A DNA stretch of 64,000 nt from Heliophilum fasciatum (GCF_004341395.1 NZ_SLXT01000010.1:1-64000); one strand, 5' to 3'; positions 25,779 to 35,655 are shown, numbered from the stretch's first letter. The notes: a model not told the origin generated them from the sequence alone. Made by a program: numbers and translations.

Positions 25779-28640
25779 ATGATGATAACAGACAAGACGC
25801 TTTATTTTGGCTTAATGATGCTCGTGATCGGCATTGGGCTGGGCATAGGTTGCTATTATGCAATATGTCAGGCACGTTCCCAAGACGGTGCCAGTGCGGC
25901 TTCAGAAGCTACGTTTGAGGCCTTGTTTCGGTTGTGCCCGGAAGCTTGCGTGATTTTCAACGTAAATACATACACCATCCGGGCATCGAATGGGCTGGCC
26001 GAGCAGTGGTTAGGGTATCGCGAAGAAGAATTACAACGGATGAAATGGGATGCCCTGGATATTTCGGAAAGATGCGCTTTTTTTCTACCGTCAAACAGTG
26101 ATGAGCAGCGCGGCGAATTGCGGTTGCGCAAAAAAGATCAGACAGTTTTAATCGCTGAGTTTATTGCGAAAAAAAAGCAGTTTCGTGAAGAAGCCTGTTG
26201 GGTTGTATTCTTTCATGATGTTACCGAAGCAAAACGAACGGAAGAAGCCCAAGCAGTCTTGCGCGATATCGACCGCCGCGTATTGGAAGAAGAATCGATC
26301 GATCAAGTGCTGACGGCGATTTGCGAGCATATCACTGCTGTTTATGATTTTCCGGTAGCCTGGATCAGTATCCGCAATGTTGATGGCACCCTCAGTGTTC
26401 GTGCCCATGCCGGTGTTAATGTGCAACTGCTTGAAGAGGTACGCCTTTGCTGGGATGAAGATACGGAATGTGCCGGTCCAACGGTAGCCGTTTTACGTAA
26501 TGGCATTGCCTTGCGCGTTCACGATGCCGGCGTAGCTGATTATTGCACCAATTGTGAACGCATGCTTGGCCTTGGATTTCGTTATTCCGTAACCTTGCCA
26601 TTAACGGCCGGTGGAGAAACGATCGGTGCCTTAAATATTTGTGCCAAAAATCAAGGGCATTTTAACGGGGAGATTATCCGGGAACTGGAGCAGTTTGCAC
26701 AGCGTGCTTCCTTGTCGTTGACGGCATCCTTTCGGCAATGGCAAAGTAAATGGCAGGCGGCAGCCCTTTCGGCGGCGGCGAATGCGATCGTCATTACTGA
26801 TCGCCAAGGCGTAATTGAATGGATCAACCCTGCTTTTACCGCATTAACCGGTTATACCGAAATGGAGGCCATCGGCGGAACGCCTCGTGTCCTCAAGTCC
26901 GGACGTCATGAGCAGGCGATGTATCAACAACTGTGGCAGACGATCAGTGCCGGCCATGTGTGGCGCGGTGAACTGATCAACCGGCGCAAAGACGGGTCCT
27001 ATTATGTTGAAGAAATGACGATTACGCCGGTTATCGATGATCAAGGCGCGATCATTCGCTATATTGCCGTTAAATCCGATATCACGGAACGCCGGCAAAC
27101 CGAAAAAGCACTTCACGACAGTGAAGAACGATTGCGACGGATTACCGATAATGCCTCCGATCTGATTGTGCAGACCGATGGAGAGATGAATGTCCGTTAT
27201 GTCAATCCGGCTGCCCGTAATGTGCTCGGTTTAGAACCGGATGACTTAAAAGACCAGGACTTTCTGGCGCGTATTCACCCCCAAGATGCGCCGGCTGTTA
27301 CCGAATGTGTACGTATGGCGAAACAGTCCATGAGCCGGCAGCAATGTGAGTTTCGCTATCGCCATGCCGACGGCACCTATTTTTGGTTGGAAATCAACAT
27401 CACTTTTCTTTTTGATCAGCAAGGGCAAGCCGTCGATGCGATTTTCTTGGCCCGTGATGTGAGTTTGCGCAAGCAGGCAGAGAATGAACTTTACGCTGCT
27501 AAGCAAATGGCCGAAGCGGCCAACCAAGTAAAAAACGAGTTCTTGGCCAATATGAGTCATGAAATCCGCACACCGATGAATGCGATTTTAGGAATGACCG
27601 AGTTGCTGCTAGAGGGGACTTTGGACAAGGAACAGCGGGAAATGGCGAAAACAGTGTACCGGGCCGGCGAAAACTTGATGAACTTGGTGAATGATATCTT
27701 GGATTTTTCCAAGCTCGAAGCCGGTCAACTGCAGATCGATCATACACCCTTTTCGCTGACCGAAACGATCCAGGAAGTGAAAGATTCGCTTTCTGCTCAG
27801 GCCACACGTAAAGGTTTGCAGATGGAATTGGCTCTTGCTACCCATTTACCGAAACGGGTGATTGGTGACCCTTGGCGTATCCGGCAGATCTTATTGAATT
27901 TGCTGGGGAATGCGCTTAAGTTTACCGCGGTCGGTTCGGTACGGCTTTTGGTTGAGCCCATCGCCGAAGTGGATGGAAAAATGGAAGTTCGCTTTCAAGT
28001 CGAGGATACGGGAATCGGCATCGCTCAGAAGGACCAGGAAAAACTGTTTCAGCCGTTTACCCAAGTGGATGGTTCGACTACACGCCGCTTTGGTGGGACG
28101 GGATTAGGCTTAGTTTTTGCGAAGCGTTTGGTCGAATCGATGGGCGGAAAGATTGGCTTTAGCAGTACCGAGGGAGAGGGCACCATTTTTTGGTTTATTG
28201 TTCCCTTTGATCTGATGCATAACACCACTACGACCGACCCGTTTAGTCTGTCGGATTATTCCAAAACGATATCCGGAACGATCGATCGCCGTGTACTGGA
28301 TGAACTTTCAGAGCTGCAACTGGATGGCCAACCGGATGTGATCATCCAACTGATTCAGCTTTTTTCCTTGGATATGAAGGAGCGGATGGCGGCTTTGGCG
28401 GAAGCTGTATCGCGAAAAGATCTGCCCCTGATTATCTCGCAAGCCCATGCGATGAAAGCCGAATGCCTGAATATCGGTGCCGTTGCCTTGTCGGAGATTT
28501 ATCGCGAAATCGAAATCGAAGCCAAAAACCAAAGAGGGGGAAACTTGGAATCATGGCTGGCGCAATCCAACATAGAATATCGGCAAGTCATGGTTGAATT
28601 AGAGCAGATTTCATTGTCTCGGAAGCAGCGAGGTGAGTAG
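25779..28640 (+). CDS. Sensor histidine kinase, PAS-GAF-PAS-PAS-HisKA-HATPase-HPt
   Basis: The 953-aa protein has one N-terminal membrane helix (about 8-32), a PAS domain (45-155), a GAF domain (165-320), two more PAS domains (330-445 and 450-575; the first contains WINPAFTALTGYTEMEAIGG), a dimerisation/phospho-acceptor domain with NMSHEIRTPMNAILGMTELL (His about 594), an ATPase domain (VEDTGIGIA and FGGTGLGLVFAKR) and a C-terminal HPt domain (AHAMKAECLNIGA, His about 890). It has no receiver domain of its own. The next gene begins with a receiver, so phosphate probably passes to that protein. The start at 25779 was picked because GGGGGA lies 8 bases upstream. Confidence 0.92.
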   Translation: MMITDKTLYFGLMMLVIGIGLGIGCYYAICQARSQDGASAASEATFEALFRLCPEACVIFNVNTYTIRASNGLAEQWLGYREEELQRMKWDALDISERCAFFLPSNSDEQRGELRLRKKDQTVLIAEFIAKKKQFREEACWVVFFHDVTEAKRTEEAQAVLRDIDRRVLEEESIDQVLTAICEHITAVYDFPVAWISIRNVDGTLSVRAHAGVNVQLLEEVRLCWDEDTECAGPTVAVLRNGIALRVHDAGVADYCTNCERMLGLGFRYSVTLPLTAGGETIGALNICAKNQGHFNGEIIRELEQFAQRASLSLTASFRQWQSKWQAAALSAAANAIVITDRQGVIEWINPAFTALTGYTEMEAIGGTPRVLKSGRHEQAMYQQLWQTISAGHVWRGELINRRKDGSYYVEEMTITPVIDDQGAIIRYIAVKSDITERRQTEKALHDSEERLRRITDNASDLIVQTDGEMNVRYVNPAARNVLGLEPDDLKDQDFLARIHPQDAPAVTECVRMAKQSMSRQQCEFRYRHADGTYFWLEINITFLFDQQGQAVDAIFLARDVSLRKQAENELYAAKQMAEAANQVKNEFLANMSHEIRTPMNAILGMTELLLEGTLDKEQREMAKTVYRAGENLMNLVNDILDFSKLEAGQLQIDHTPFSLTETIQEVKDSLSAQATRKGLQMELALATHLPKRVIGDPWRIRQILLNLLGNALKFTAVGSVRLLVEPIAEVDGKMEVRFQVEDTGIGIAQKDQEKLFQPFTQVDGSTTRRFGGTGLGLVFAKRLVESMGGKIGFSSTEGEGTIFWFIVPFDLMHNTTTTDPFSLSDYSKTISGTIDRRVLDELSELQLDGQPDVIIQLIQLFSLDMKERMAALAEAVSRKDLPLIISQAHAMKAECLNIGAVALSEIYREIEIEAKNQRGGNLESWLAQSNIEYRQVMVELEQISLSRKQRGE

Positions 28641-28646
28641 GAATCG

Positions 28647-31070
28647 ATGAAGCAAAACCAGACAATCTTGATTGTTGATGATGATCCAGTGGTTCGGTTG
28701 ATGCTGCGACGTACGGTGGAGCACGCAGGCTTTCGGGTGATTGAAGCGGAAAACGGCAAAGAAGCATTGCAGACAGCGCAGGAACAAATGCCGGATTTGA
28801 TCTTGCTGGACGTAATGATGCCCATTCTTGATGGGTTCGAGACATTGGAACAGCTACGCAAATTGCCTGGTGGCGACCGTGTTCCCATCTTGATGGTTAC
28901 TGCGCTCGATGATAAAAATTCGGTGCAGCGTGCTTTTTCTGCCGGTGCTGATGATTATTTAAAAAAACCGATTCATCTCGAAGTGTTGCGACATAAAGTC
29001 CAACGCCTGTTCCATGCCCGTGCTGTCGAGGAAAGTTTGATTGCCAGTGAAATTCAGATGCGGGGAATCACCAGTGCCCTGGGGGCCGGCGTTTATGTCG
29101 TTGACCAAGAGGGAATTCTGGTATTCATGAACCCGGAAGCGGAACGGTTGCTGGGATGGCGCGAAGGAGAACTGCTGGGTAAACCGGTGAATGATCTTTT
29201 CCGTGTGCCCGCAGAGGCAGAGCAGAAAGAGGAGAAGAAGCATCTCTATGCCGATGAAGCGATGCCGGTGCCGCACGTGGAGGAGACCAACTTCCGGCAC
29301 CGCGATGGTACTGTTTTTCCGGTTGCGCTTGTTTCCTCACCGTACTATACGGCCGGTGTCATCTCCGGAACGGTAGCCATTTTTCATGACATCAGTTTAC
29401 GCAAGCAAGCAGAACACCGGTTGCGCATGATCGCGAAAGTATTTGAACATACGGCAGAAGGCATTATGGTTACCGATTCAAAAGGTCGGATCCAATCGGT
29501 GAATCGCGGTTTTTGCAATACCACCGGCTATACGGAAGATGAAGTCGTCGGTCAAACGCCACGGATCTTGCAATCCGGTCGTTATGATCGTGAGTTTTAC
29601 CGGGAATTTTGGGATACTCTGATAAATAGCGGCTATTGGGAAGGCGAGATCTGGAACCGGCGCAAAGATGGTGCCGCTTACGCCGTTTGGTTGACGATCA
29701 GTGCGATTAAAGACGATTATGACCGAACGATACAGTATGCGGCCGTATTTCATGACATTACCGAACAAAAGCAAGCCCACGAGCGTATCCAGTATCAAGC
29801 TTATCATGACGCATTGACTGATTTGCCGAACCGCAGTTTATTTCTGGATCGCTTGCATCAAGCCGTAGCGCTGGCATTGCGTAACAAACGCAAGCTCGCT
29901 GTTTTTTTTCTCGACTTGGATCGCTTTAAGCAAATCAACGACATCTATGGACATATGATCGGCGATGAACTCTTGCAAGGGGTAGCGCGGCGGTTGCGCT
30001 CATGCTTGCGTGAAAGCGATACGGTGGCACGATTGGGCGGTGATGAATTTACGGTCATCTTGCCCGATATCTCCGAGTCCGACGATGCTGCTGTCGTAGC
30101 CAAGAAAGTGTTAGAAGCGCTATGCGTACCTTGGCAGCTTTCAGGCCATATTATCCAGACAACAGCCAGCATTGGTATTGCCATGTATCCGCAGGACGGA
30201 AAAACTGTAGCTGAATTGATCAACCATGCCGACACGGCCATGTATCGGGCCAAGCAAAGCGGACGCAACAAATACCAGTTTTTCGCCGAAAAAATGGCTG
30301 ATGGGATTGATGAGAAGAGTGCCATCTTGCGTACTGGTGCCATGGATTTTGTGATGGAATACGCGCCGATCATCGCATTAGCCAGCGGGAAACTGCTGGC
30401 CTTTGAGGGGCAGGCGCTTTATCCGCAGTCCGAAGGCGGCTGGTCGCTGACTGCTGATCTGTTAACTCATTATTACACCGAGGAATGGTTAACCCAAGAA
30501 GCAGGACGCATTGTGGCGAAGGTCAGTGAGCAAATCAAGCAATGGTCGTCTGATGGTCCGGTACCGCTGCGTGGTTTGGTGGAATTGGCACCGGCGCAAT
30601 TTCTCAATTTACGGTTACCGGAGCAATTCCGGCGCATTGTCTGGGAAAGCGGGCTGGACCCGGCGCAGATCGAGATTGCCGTACCCAGCACCGTTGTAGA
30701 CCACAAAGAAGCAGCCCTTTGTGCTGTTGAGCAGTATCGCAAAGCCGGCTTTACGACTTGTTTGACACGGGTTGCTGGGCAGCACAGCTTGGCCTCTTTG
30801 TTTCAGCAGCGTTTTGATGCGATTCGCTTGGATGAAAATTTGATTCAAACTTGCCTGCACTCTCCGGAAAAGGGCCATCTCCTGGTGACCTTGATCTACG
30901 GTATGCAGCGCTTAGGACGGCGCGTCATCGCTGCCGGGGTGCTGGATCAAGCGACTGCGCAATGGTTAATCCAAGAAAACTGCCAGGAGGCGCAAGGGGC
31001 TTATTTTGGTTCTTCGGCAAGCTCTCAGATCATCACAACGATGTGGGAAAAACAATTATGGACACGTTAA
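28647..31070 (+). CDS. Response regulator with PAS-PAS-GGDEF and degenerate EAL domain
   Basis: Order in the 807 residues: receiver (LIVDDDPVV acidic pocket, phospho-Asp in LILLDVMMP, about 5-120), two PAS domains (about 130-250 and 260-375), GGDEF diguanylate cyclase with intact RLGGDEFTVIL and an upstream RESD product-inhibition (I) site (about 390-545), then an EAL-like domain (about 560-800). In the EAL part the catalytic EAL, the DDFG-type acidic pair and KID-type residues are replaced (EGQALYP, TRVAGQ, RLDENL), so it probably binds rather than cleaves c-di-GMP. Expected output: c-di-GMP synthesis controlled by the kinase upstream, 6 bases away. Confidence 0.9.
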   Translation: MKQNQTILIVDDDPVVRLMLRRTVEHAGFRVIEAENGKEALQTAQEQMPDLILLDVMMPILDGFETLEQLRKLPGGDRVPILMVTALDDKNSVQRAFSAGADDYLKKPIHLEVLRHKVQRLFHARAVEESLIASEIQMRGITSALGAGVYVVDQEGILVFMNPEAERLLGWREGELLGKPVNDLFRVPAEAEQKEEKKHLYADEAMPVPHVEETNFRHRDGTVFPVALVSSPYYTAGVISGTVAIFHDISLRKQAEHRLRMIAKVFEHTAEGIMVTDSKGRIQSVNRGFCNTTGYTEDEVVGQTPRILQSGRYDREFYREFWDTLINSGYWEGEIWNRRKDGAAYAVWLTISAIKDDYDRTIQYAAVFHDITEQKQAHERIQYQAYHDALTDLPNRSLFLDRLHQAVALALRNKRKLAVFFLDLDRFKQINDIYGHMIGDELLQGVARRLRSCLRESDTVARLGGDEFTVILPDISESDDAAVVAKKVLEALCVPWQLSGHIIQTTASIGIAMYPQDGKTVAELINHADTAMYRAKQSGRNKYQFFAEKMADGIDEKSAILRTGAMDFVMEYAPIIALASGKLLAFEGQALYPQSEGGWSLTADLLTHYYTEEWLTQEAGRIVAKVSEQIKQWSSDGPVPLRGLVELAPAQFLNLRLPEQFRRIVWESGLDPAQIEIAVPSTVVDHKEAALCAVEQYRKAGFTTCLTRVAGQHSLASLFQQRFDAIRLDENLIQTCLHSPEKGHLLVTLIYGMQRLGRRVIAAGVLDQATAQWLIQENCQEAQGAYFGSSASSQIITTMWEKQLWTR

Positions 31071-32296
31071 AAAAATTGGCCATATTATCGGCAGCGGCCA
31101 AATATGATGTTTCTTGTTCATCAAGCGGCTCGGACCGGGGAAAACGTAAAGGTATGGTGGGTAATGCGACGCTGTCCGGGATCTGTCACTCCTGGTCGGA
31201 AGATGGGCGGTGCATCTCACTGCTTAAAATTCTCATGACTAATGTGTGCAGCTATGATTGCGCCTTTTGTGTGAATCGACGCTCCAATGATGTGCCCCGA
31301 GCGACCTTTACGCCGGAAGAAATTGCGGAGTTGACGATTGGTTTTTACCGGCGCAACTATATCGAGGGACTGTTTCTTAGCTCCGCTGTTCATACCAGTC
31401 CTGACTATACGATGGAAAAGTTGCTGGCCACTGTGCGCCAGTTGCGGCAGGTGCATCGTTACAACGGCTATATTCACCTCAAAGCGATTCCCGGGGCCGA
31501 TGAGCGCTTGATCCAAGCGGCGGGACAGTTTGTTGACCGGATGAGCGTCAATATTGAGCTGCCTTCGGCGGAAAGCTTACAACTGCTGGCACCGCAAAAA
31601 CAGCGTGAGCACATCTTGCAGCCGATGGCCCAGATCAATCACGGAATCACGGCCAACCGGGAAGAACGACGCACCTTTCGGCGGGCGCCGCGTTTTGTCC
31701 CGGCCGGACAAAGCACCCAGTTAATCGTCGGTGCAACGACTGAAGATGACCGGCGTATATGTCAACTGGCGGAAGGGCTGTATCGCCGCTTTCAGCTCAA
31801 GCGTGTGTACTATTCGGCCTACGTTCCGGTTGTTGATAATCCCAAATTGCCGGCGCTCACGGCACCGCCCTTGAAGCGGGAGCATCGTCTTTATCAAGCT
31901 GACTGGTTGTTGCGGTTTTATGGTTTTGGTGCCGATGAGTTGCTTGACCCGGCGCAGCCCTATTTGGATCTGGATGTTGATCCCAAGACCGGCTGGGCAC
32001 TGCGCAATCTGCACTTTTTCCCGTTGGAAATCAATCAAGCGGACTATGCGCAATTGCTGCGCGTTCCCGGTATTGGCGTGCAATCGGCCCGCCGGATCGT
32101 AGCGGCTCGACGCATGGGCACGATCCACTTTGAGCATCTCCAACGTATCGGTGTGGTGTTACGGCGGGCACGCTATTTCATCACCTGTCAAGGTCGGTAC
32201 TATGGGCAAGCCGCTTTTGATGCCATGGCCATCCGCCGCAAGCTTGTTGGTACGTCAACCCCAGCGGCGGCAGGGGAACAATTGAGTCTCTTTTAA
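31058..32296 (+). CDS. Putative DNA modification/repair radical SAM protein (rSAM_link_UDG type)
   Basis: The 412-aa protein has a radical SAM cluster motif CSYDCAFCVNRRSND (about residues 63-77), a PLHLKAIPGA-like strand (YIHLKAIPGADERL) and a C-terminal helix-hairpin-helix LLRVPGIGVQSARRIVAARR (about 345-365), which suggests DNA binding. These features match the family described as 'putative DNA modification/repair radical SAM protein'. Its usual partner, a uracil-DNA-glycosylase-like protein, is not downstream. The start overlaps the GGDEF gene by 13 bases; an earlier in-frame start inside that gene is less likely. Confidence 0.85.
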   Translation: MDTLKKLAILSAAAKYDVSCSSSGSDRGKRKGMVGNATLSGICHSWSEDGRCISLLKILMTNVCSYDCAFCVNRRSNDVPRATFTPEEIAELTIGFYRRNYIEGLFLSSAVHTSPDYTMEKLLATVRQLRQVHRYNGYIHLKAIPGADERLIQAAGQFVDRMSVNIELPSAESLQLLAPQKQREHILQPMAQINHGITANREERRTFRRAPRFVPAGQSTQLIVGATTEDDRRICQLAEGLYRRFQLKRVYYSAYVPVVDNPKLPALTAPPLKREHRLYQADWLLRFYGFGADELLDPAQPYLDLDVDPKTGWALRNLHFFPLEINQADYAQLLRVPGIGVQSARRIVAARRMGTIHFEHLQRIGVVLRRARYFITCQGRYYGQAAFDAMAIRRKLVGTSTPAAAGEQLSLF

Positions 32297-32330
32297 ATCT
32301 TTCGGTGTGCTGCCGAAGGATTTATTTTTT
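32296..32330 (+). terminator. Intrinsic terminator after the radical SAM gene
   Basis: AATCTTTCGG (32296-32305) pairs with CCGAAGGATT (32312-32321, one G-U) and is followed by a T-rich run. Confidence 0.8.
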
Positions 32331-32333
32331 GCT

Positions 32334-32362
32334 TTGACAAATCCCGAGTGCTATGCTAGACT
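32334..32362 (+). promoter_or_regulatory. Sigma-A promoter of the iscR operon
   Basis: TTGACA (32334-32339), 17 bases, TAGACT (32357-32362). About 58 bases of leader precede iscR; an operator for IscR would be expected here but I cannot identify one with confidence. Confidence 0.65.
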
Positions 32363-32419
32363 ACTATCAATAAAACCAAGTGTAGATATAGGAATACTGT
32401 AGCGATATAGAGGTGTAAG

Positions 32420-32875
32420 ATGATGAAACTTTCAACGAAAGGGCAATATGGTCTGCGAGCAATGTTTGATCTTGCGCAACATCATGGACCAGGCCCCATT
32501 TCGCTGAAGCTCGTAGCAGACCGACAGGACATTTCCGAGCACTATTTGGAGCAAATCATGGCTGTCTTGCGTAAAGCCGGACTGGTCAACAGCCTGCGCG
32601 GGCCTCAAGGCGGGTACTTGCTGGCACGCTCTCCCGAGGAAATCACCGTCGGTGATATCATCCGCGTGTTGGAAGGACCGGTCGCTCCGGTGGATTGCGT
32701 CAATGATGATGTGCAAGATAAATGCAGTCGTTCACCGGAATGTGTCACCCGTTTAGTTTGGGCTAAAGTGCGTGATGCTATCGAACAGGTCATTGACTCG
32801 ATCACCTTAGCCGATATGTGTGAAGAAGCGGAAAAGGCAAAATATGTAGAAGGTTCCTTTATGTATCACATCTAA
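32420..32875 (+). CDS. iscR: Rrf2-family regulator, IscR-like
   Basis: The 151-aa protein starts MKLSTKGQYGLRAMFDLA, the Rrf2 winged-helix signature, with the recognition helix SEHYLEQIMAVLRKAGLV. Three cysteines (VDCVNDDVQDKCSRSPECV, about 93-111) correspond to the Fe-S ligands of IscR, so it probably senses cluster status and represses the operon. The next genes, nifS and iscU, are the targets expected of IscR. A second ATG lies one codon in and fits the family equally well. Confidence 0.88.
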   Translation: MMKLSTKGQYGLRAMFDLAQHHGPGPISLKLVADRQDISEHYLEQIMAVLRKAGLVNSLRGPQGGYLLARSPEEITVGDIIRVLEGPVAPVDCVNDDVQDKCSRSPECVTRLVWAKVRDAIEQVIDSITLADMCEEAEKAKYVEGSFMYHI

Positions 32876-32914
32876 AATTGATGATCAAAGCTAATATCGA
32901 AGGAGCGATTAACC

Positions 32915-34075
32915 ATGCAACAGGTATATATGGATCACGGGGCAACCACACCGTTGCATCCCGAGGTCATTGCTGTGATGACGGATGTTTTGACCAACCA
33001 TTATGGTAACCCTTCCAGCGTTCATGCATGGGGACGTGATGCCAAGAAAAGGCTGGAAGAAGCCCGAACATCGGTCGCCAAGCTGATCGGTGCGCAACCA
33101 GAAGAGATCTTTTTTACGAGCGGCGGCACCGAAGCGGACAATATGGCCATCCTTGGCGTGGCCAAAGGGTTAGAAAAAAAGGGCAAACATATTATCACCT
33201 CGGCCATTGAGCATCATGCCGTGTTATACCCTTGCGAAGTGCTGAAAAAAGCGGGCTATGATTTGACGATCTTGCCGGTTGATGATCAAGGTCGGGTCCG
33301 TCCGGAAGACTTGGCTCTAGCGTTGCGGGAAGACACCGTTCTCGTTTCGATCATGCATGCCAACAATGAAATTGGCACGTTGCAACCGATTGCGGAATTG
33401 GCGCGCATCGCCAAAGAACGAGGCGTACTTTTCCATACCGATGCGGTACAATCGGTCGGCAAAATACCGGTCAATGTCAATGAATTGGGTGTTGATCTGC
33501 TTTCCTTTTCGGCCCATAAGATTTATGGACCAAAAGGTGTCGGTGCTCTTTATATCCGGCGGGGTAGTCGCATCCTACCGCTTACCCATGGCGGTGGACA
33601 AGAACGGCGGCGGCGGCCGGGAACGGAAAACCTGCCGGGCATTGTGGCTTTTGGTAAGGCGGCAGAGATCGCGCAGCGCGACTTAACTGCCGAAGCAGAC
33701 CGCTTGACGAAACTTCGTGATCGTTTGATCGACGGTTTGACGGCCATCCCGGAAGTCCGGCTTAACGGTCACCGGACCGAGCGGATTCCTACCAATGTCA
33801 ATGTATCCTTCCGCTATATTGAAGGGGAGTCGTTGCTGCTTTCCTTGGATCTCAAAGGGATTGCGGCATCTTCCGGTTCGGCTTGCACGTCCGGTTCGCT
33901 GGACCCGTCTCATGTGCTTTTGGCGATCGGCCTTTCCCATGAAATCGCCCACGGTTCACTGCGCTTAACATTGGGTAGAATCAATACCGAAGACGATGTG
34001 GATTATGTACTGCGCGAAGTGCCTGTTGTGGTCGAGCGCCTGCGTTCTATGTCGCCGCTGTACAATCAAAAATAA
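32915..34075 (+). CDS. Cysteine desulfurase NifS/IscS
   Basis: NifS/IscS takes sulfur from cysteine via PLP and an active-site Cys persulfide. The 386-aa protein shows the N-terminal YMDHGATTPLHPEV, the PLP Lys in SFSAHKIYGPKG (about 203), and the mobile-loop active Cys in SSGSACTSGSLDPSHVL (about 325). The SSGSACTS loop marks a group I desulfurase. It feeds IscU next door for Fe-S clusters and MnmA downstream for tRNA 2-thiouridine. Confidence 0.95.
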   Translation: MQQVYMDHGATTPLHPEVIAVMTDVLTNHYGNPSSVHAWGRDAKKRLEEARTSVAKLIGAQPEEIFFTSGGTEADNMAILGVAKGLEKKGKHIITSAIEHHAVLYPCEVLKKAGYDLTILPVDDQGRVRPEDLALALREDTVLVSIMHANNEIGTLQPIAELARIAKERGVLFHTDAVQSVGKIPVNVNELGVDLLSFSAHKIYGPKGVGALYIRRGSRILPLTHGGGQERRRRPGTENLPGIVAFGKAAEIAQRDLTAEADRLTKLRDRLIDGLTAIPEVRLNGHRTERIPTNVNVSFRYIEGESLLLSLDLKGIAASSGSACTSGSLDPSHVLLAIGLSHEIAHGSLRLTLGRINTEDDVDYVLREVPVVVERLRSMSPLYNQK

Positions 34076-34157
34076 TCGGACCGGACAATCGGTTGGCAAA
34101 ATAAAAAACAGCCTCCAGGTAGGATGCAACCGGGGGAGCAAATGAGGAGGACTAATT

Positions 34158-34532
34158 ATGTATACGGAAAAAGTGATGGACCATTTCACCAATCCTCGCA
34201 ACGTCGGCCAGTTGGAAAATCCCAGTGGTGTCGGTGAAGTGGGCAATCCTACTTGCGGCGATATCATGAGAATTTATATCGATGTCAAAGACAACGTGAT
34301 TCAAGACATCAAATTCAAAACTTTCGGCTGCGGCGCCGCCATTGCCACTTCGTCGATCTGTACGGAAATGGTGATCGGCAAAACGATCGAAGAAGCGCTG
34401 GAGTTGACCAACAAAGATGTCGCATCAGCGTTGGGCGGACTGCCGGCCAACAAGATGCACTGCAGCAACTTAGCTGCTGATGCGTTGCATGAAGCGATTA
34501 AGGACTACAAGAATAAAAGCGAGCAAGGTTAA
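34158..34532 (+). CDS. Fe-S cluster scaffold IscU/NifU
   Basis: The 124-aa protein is the IscU-type scaffold: ligand cysteines in NPTCGD (about 33), FGCGAAIATSS (about 59) and MHCSNLAADAL (about 102), with the conserved Asp after the first Cys. No C-terminal NifU domain is attached. GAGGAGGA precedes the ATG. The system lacks hscA, hscB and ferredoxin, the usual pattern in clostridia. Confidence 0.94.
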   Translation: MYTEKVMDHFTNPRNVGQLENPSGVGEVGNPTCGDIMRIYIDVKDNVIQDIKFKTFGCGAAIATSSICTEMVIGKTIEEALELTNKDVASALGGLPANKMHCSNLAADALHEAIKDYKNKSEQG

Positions 34533-34541
34533 GGTGAGCTT

Positions 34542-35624
34542 GTGCAAGAGACGGTAGTCGTAGCCATGAGCGGCGGTGTGGATTCTTCCGTAACCGCCGC
34601 TCTTTTGCTTGAACAAGGATATAACGTGATCGGTGTGACCATGCAGATCTGGCCCAGCGATATGCCGGCCGATGAATCGGGCGGCTGTTGTTCACTGGCG
34701 ACGATTCAAGATGCCCGGCGCGTTGCCGATCAACTCGGCATTCCCCACTATGTGGTCAATTTTCGTGATCGCTTTGAAGAAGCGGTGATCGGCAGCTTTA
34801 GCCGCGAATACTTGGCGGGGCGCACGCCGAACCCCTGCATTGTCTGTAATCGTGTGATCAAGTTTGAGCAATTGCTGACCAAAGCATTGGGGCTCGGTGC
34901 ACAAAAGCTGGCTACGGGCCACTATGCGCGCATTGATGTCGATCCGGAGACGGGGCGCTATCGCCTAGGCCGCGCCGAGGATCAGCGCAAAGATCAATCT
35001 TATTTTCTTTACATGATGAACCAGCACCAATTGGCCCATACCTTGTTTCCTGTGGCCTCCTTTACGAAGCCCGAGATTCGCGCCCGGGCGGCGCAACTGG
35101 GCTTTCAGATTGCCGAAAAACCGGACAGCCAGGAAATTTGTTTTGTTCCTGACAACGATTACCGCCAATTTTTGCGCCGTCGTTTTCCGGAGGAGCAATT
35201 TGCGCCGGGGCCCTTTCTCAGCACCGGCGGGCAAGTACTGGGGATGCATCAAGGCTTACCCTTTTACACGGTCGGTCAGCGTAAAGGTCTCGGCATTGCC
35301 TTAGGTTTTCCGGCCTACGTAGTTGCCCTCGACCCGGAGCGCAATGCGGTGATCATCGGCACCGATCGCGATGTCTATGCACCAGCGCTGGAAGCGACGG
35401 AACTTACTTGGATCGATGAAAAGCCGCTGCAGGGGCCTCGGGAAGTGCTGGCCAAGATCCGCTACGCCGCAAAACCAGCGGCGGCCGTCGTTCATCCTTT
35501 GGGGCCAGATCGGGTGCGTGTGGAATTTGCCAGTCCCCAGCGGGCGATTACGCCGGGACAAGCCGTTGTTTTTTATCATGACGACTGGGTGCTCGGTGGC
35601 GGAACGATTGATAAGAGTTGCTAA
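34542..35624 (+). CDS. mnmA: tRNA-specific 2-thiouridylase MnmA
   Basis: MnmA thiolates U34 of Lys, Glu and Gln tRNAs using sulfur from the desulfurase. The 360-aa protein has the ATP pyrophosphatase motif SGGVDSSVTAALL (about 10-22), the catalytic Cys in NPCIVCNRVIKF, GHYARI, and the second Cys in DSQEICFVPDNDY. The GTG at 34542 lies 5 bases after AAGGTGAG. It starts 9 bases after iscU stops, completing iscR-nifS-iscU-mnmA. Confidence 0.97.
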   Translation: MQETVVVAMSGGVDSSVTAALLLEQGYNVIGVTMQIWPSDMPADESGGCCSLATIQDARRVADQLGIPHYVVNFRDRFEEAVIGSFSREYLAGRTPNPCIVCNRVIKFEQLLTKALGLGAQKLATGHYARIDVDPETGRYRLGRAEDQRKDQSYFLYMMNQHQLAHTLFPVASFTKPEIRARAAQLGFQIAEKPDSQEICFVPDNDYRQFLRRRFPEEQFAPGPFLSTGGQVLGMHQGLPFYTVGQRKGLGIALGFPAYVVALDPERNAVIIGTDRDVYAPALEATELTWIDEKPLQGPREVLAKIRYAAKPAAAVVHPLGPDRVRVEFASPQRAITPGQAVVFYHDDWVLGGGTIDKSC

Positions 35625-35655
35625 GCGATATTTTTTGTGTAATTTGTCAAGACTA

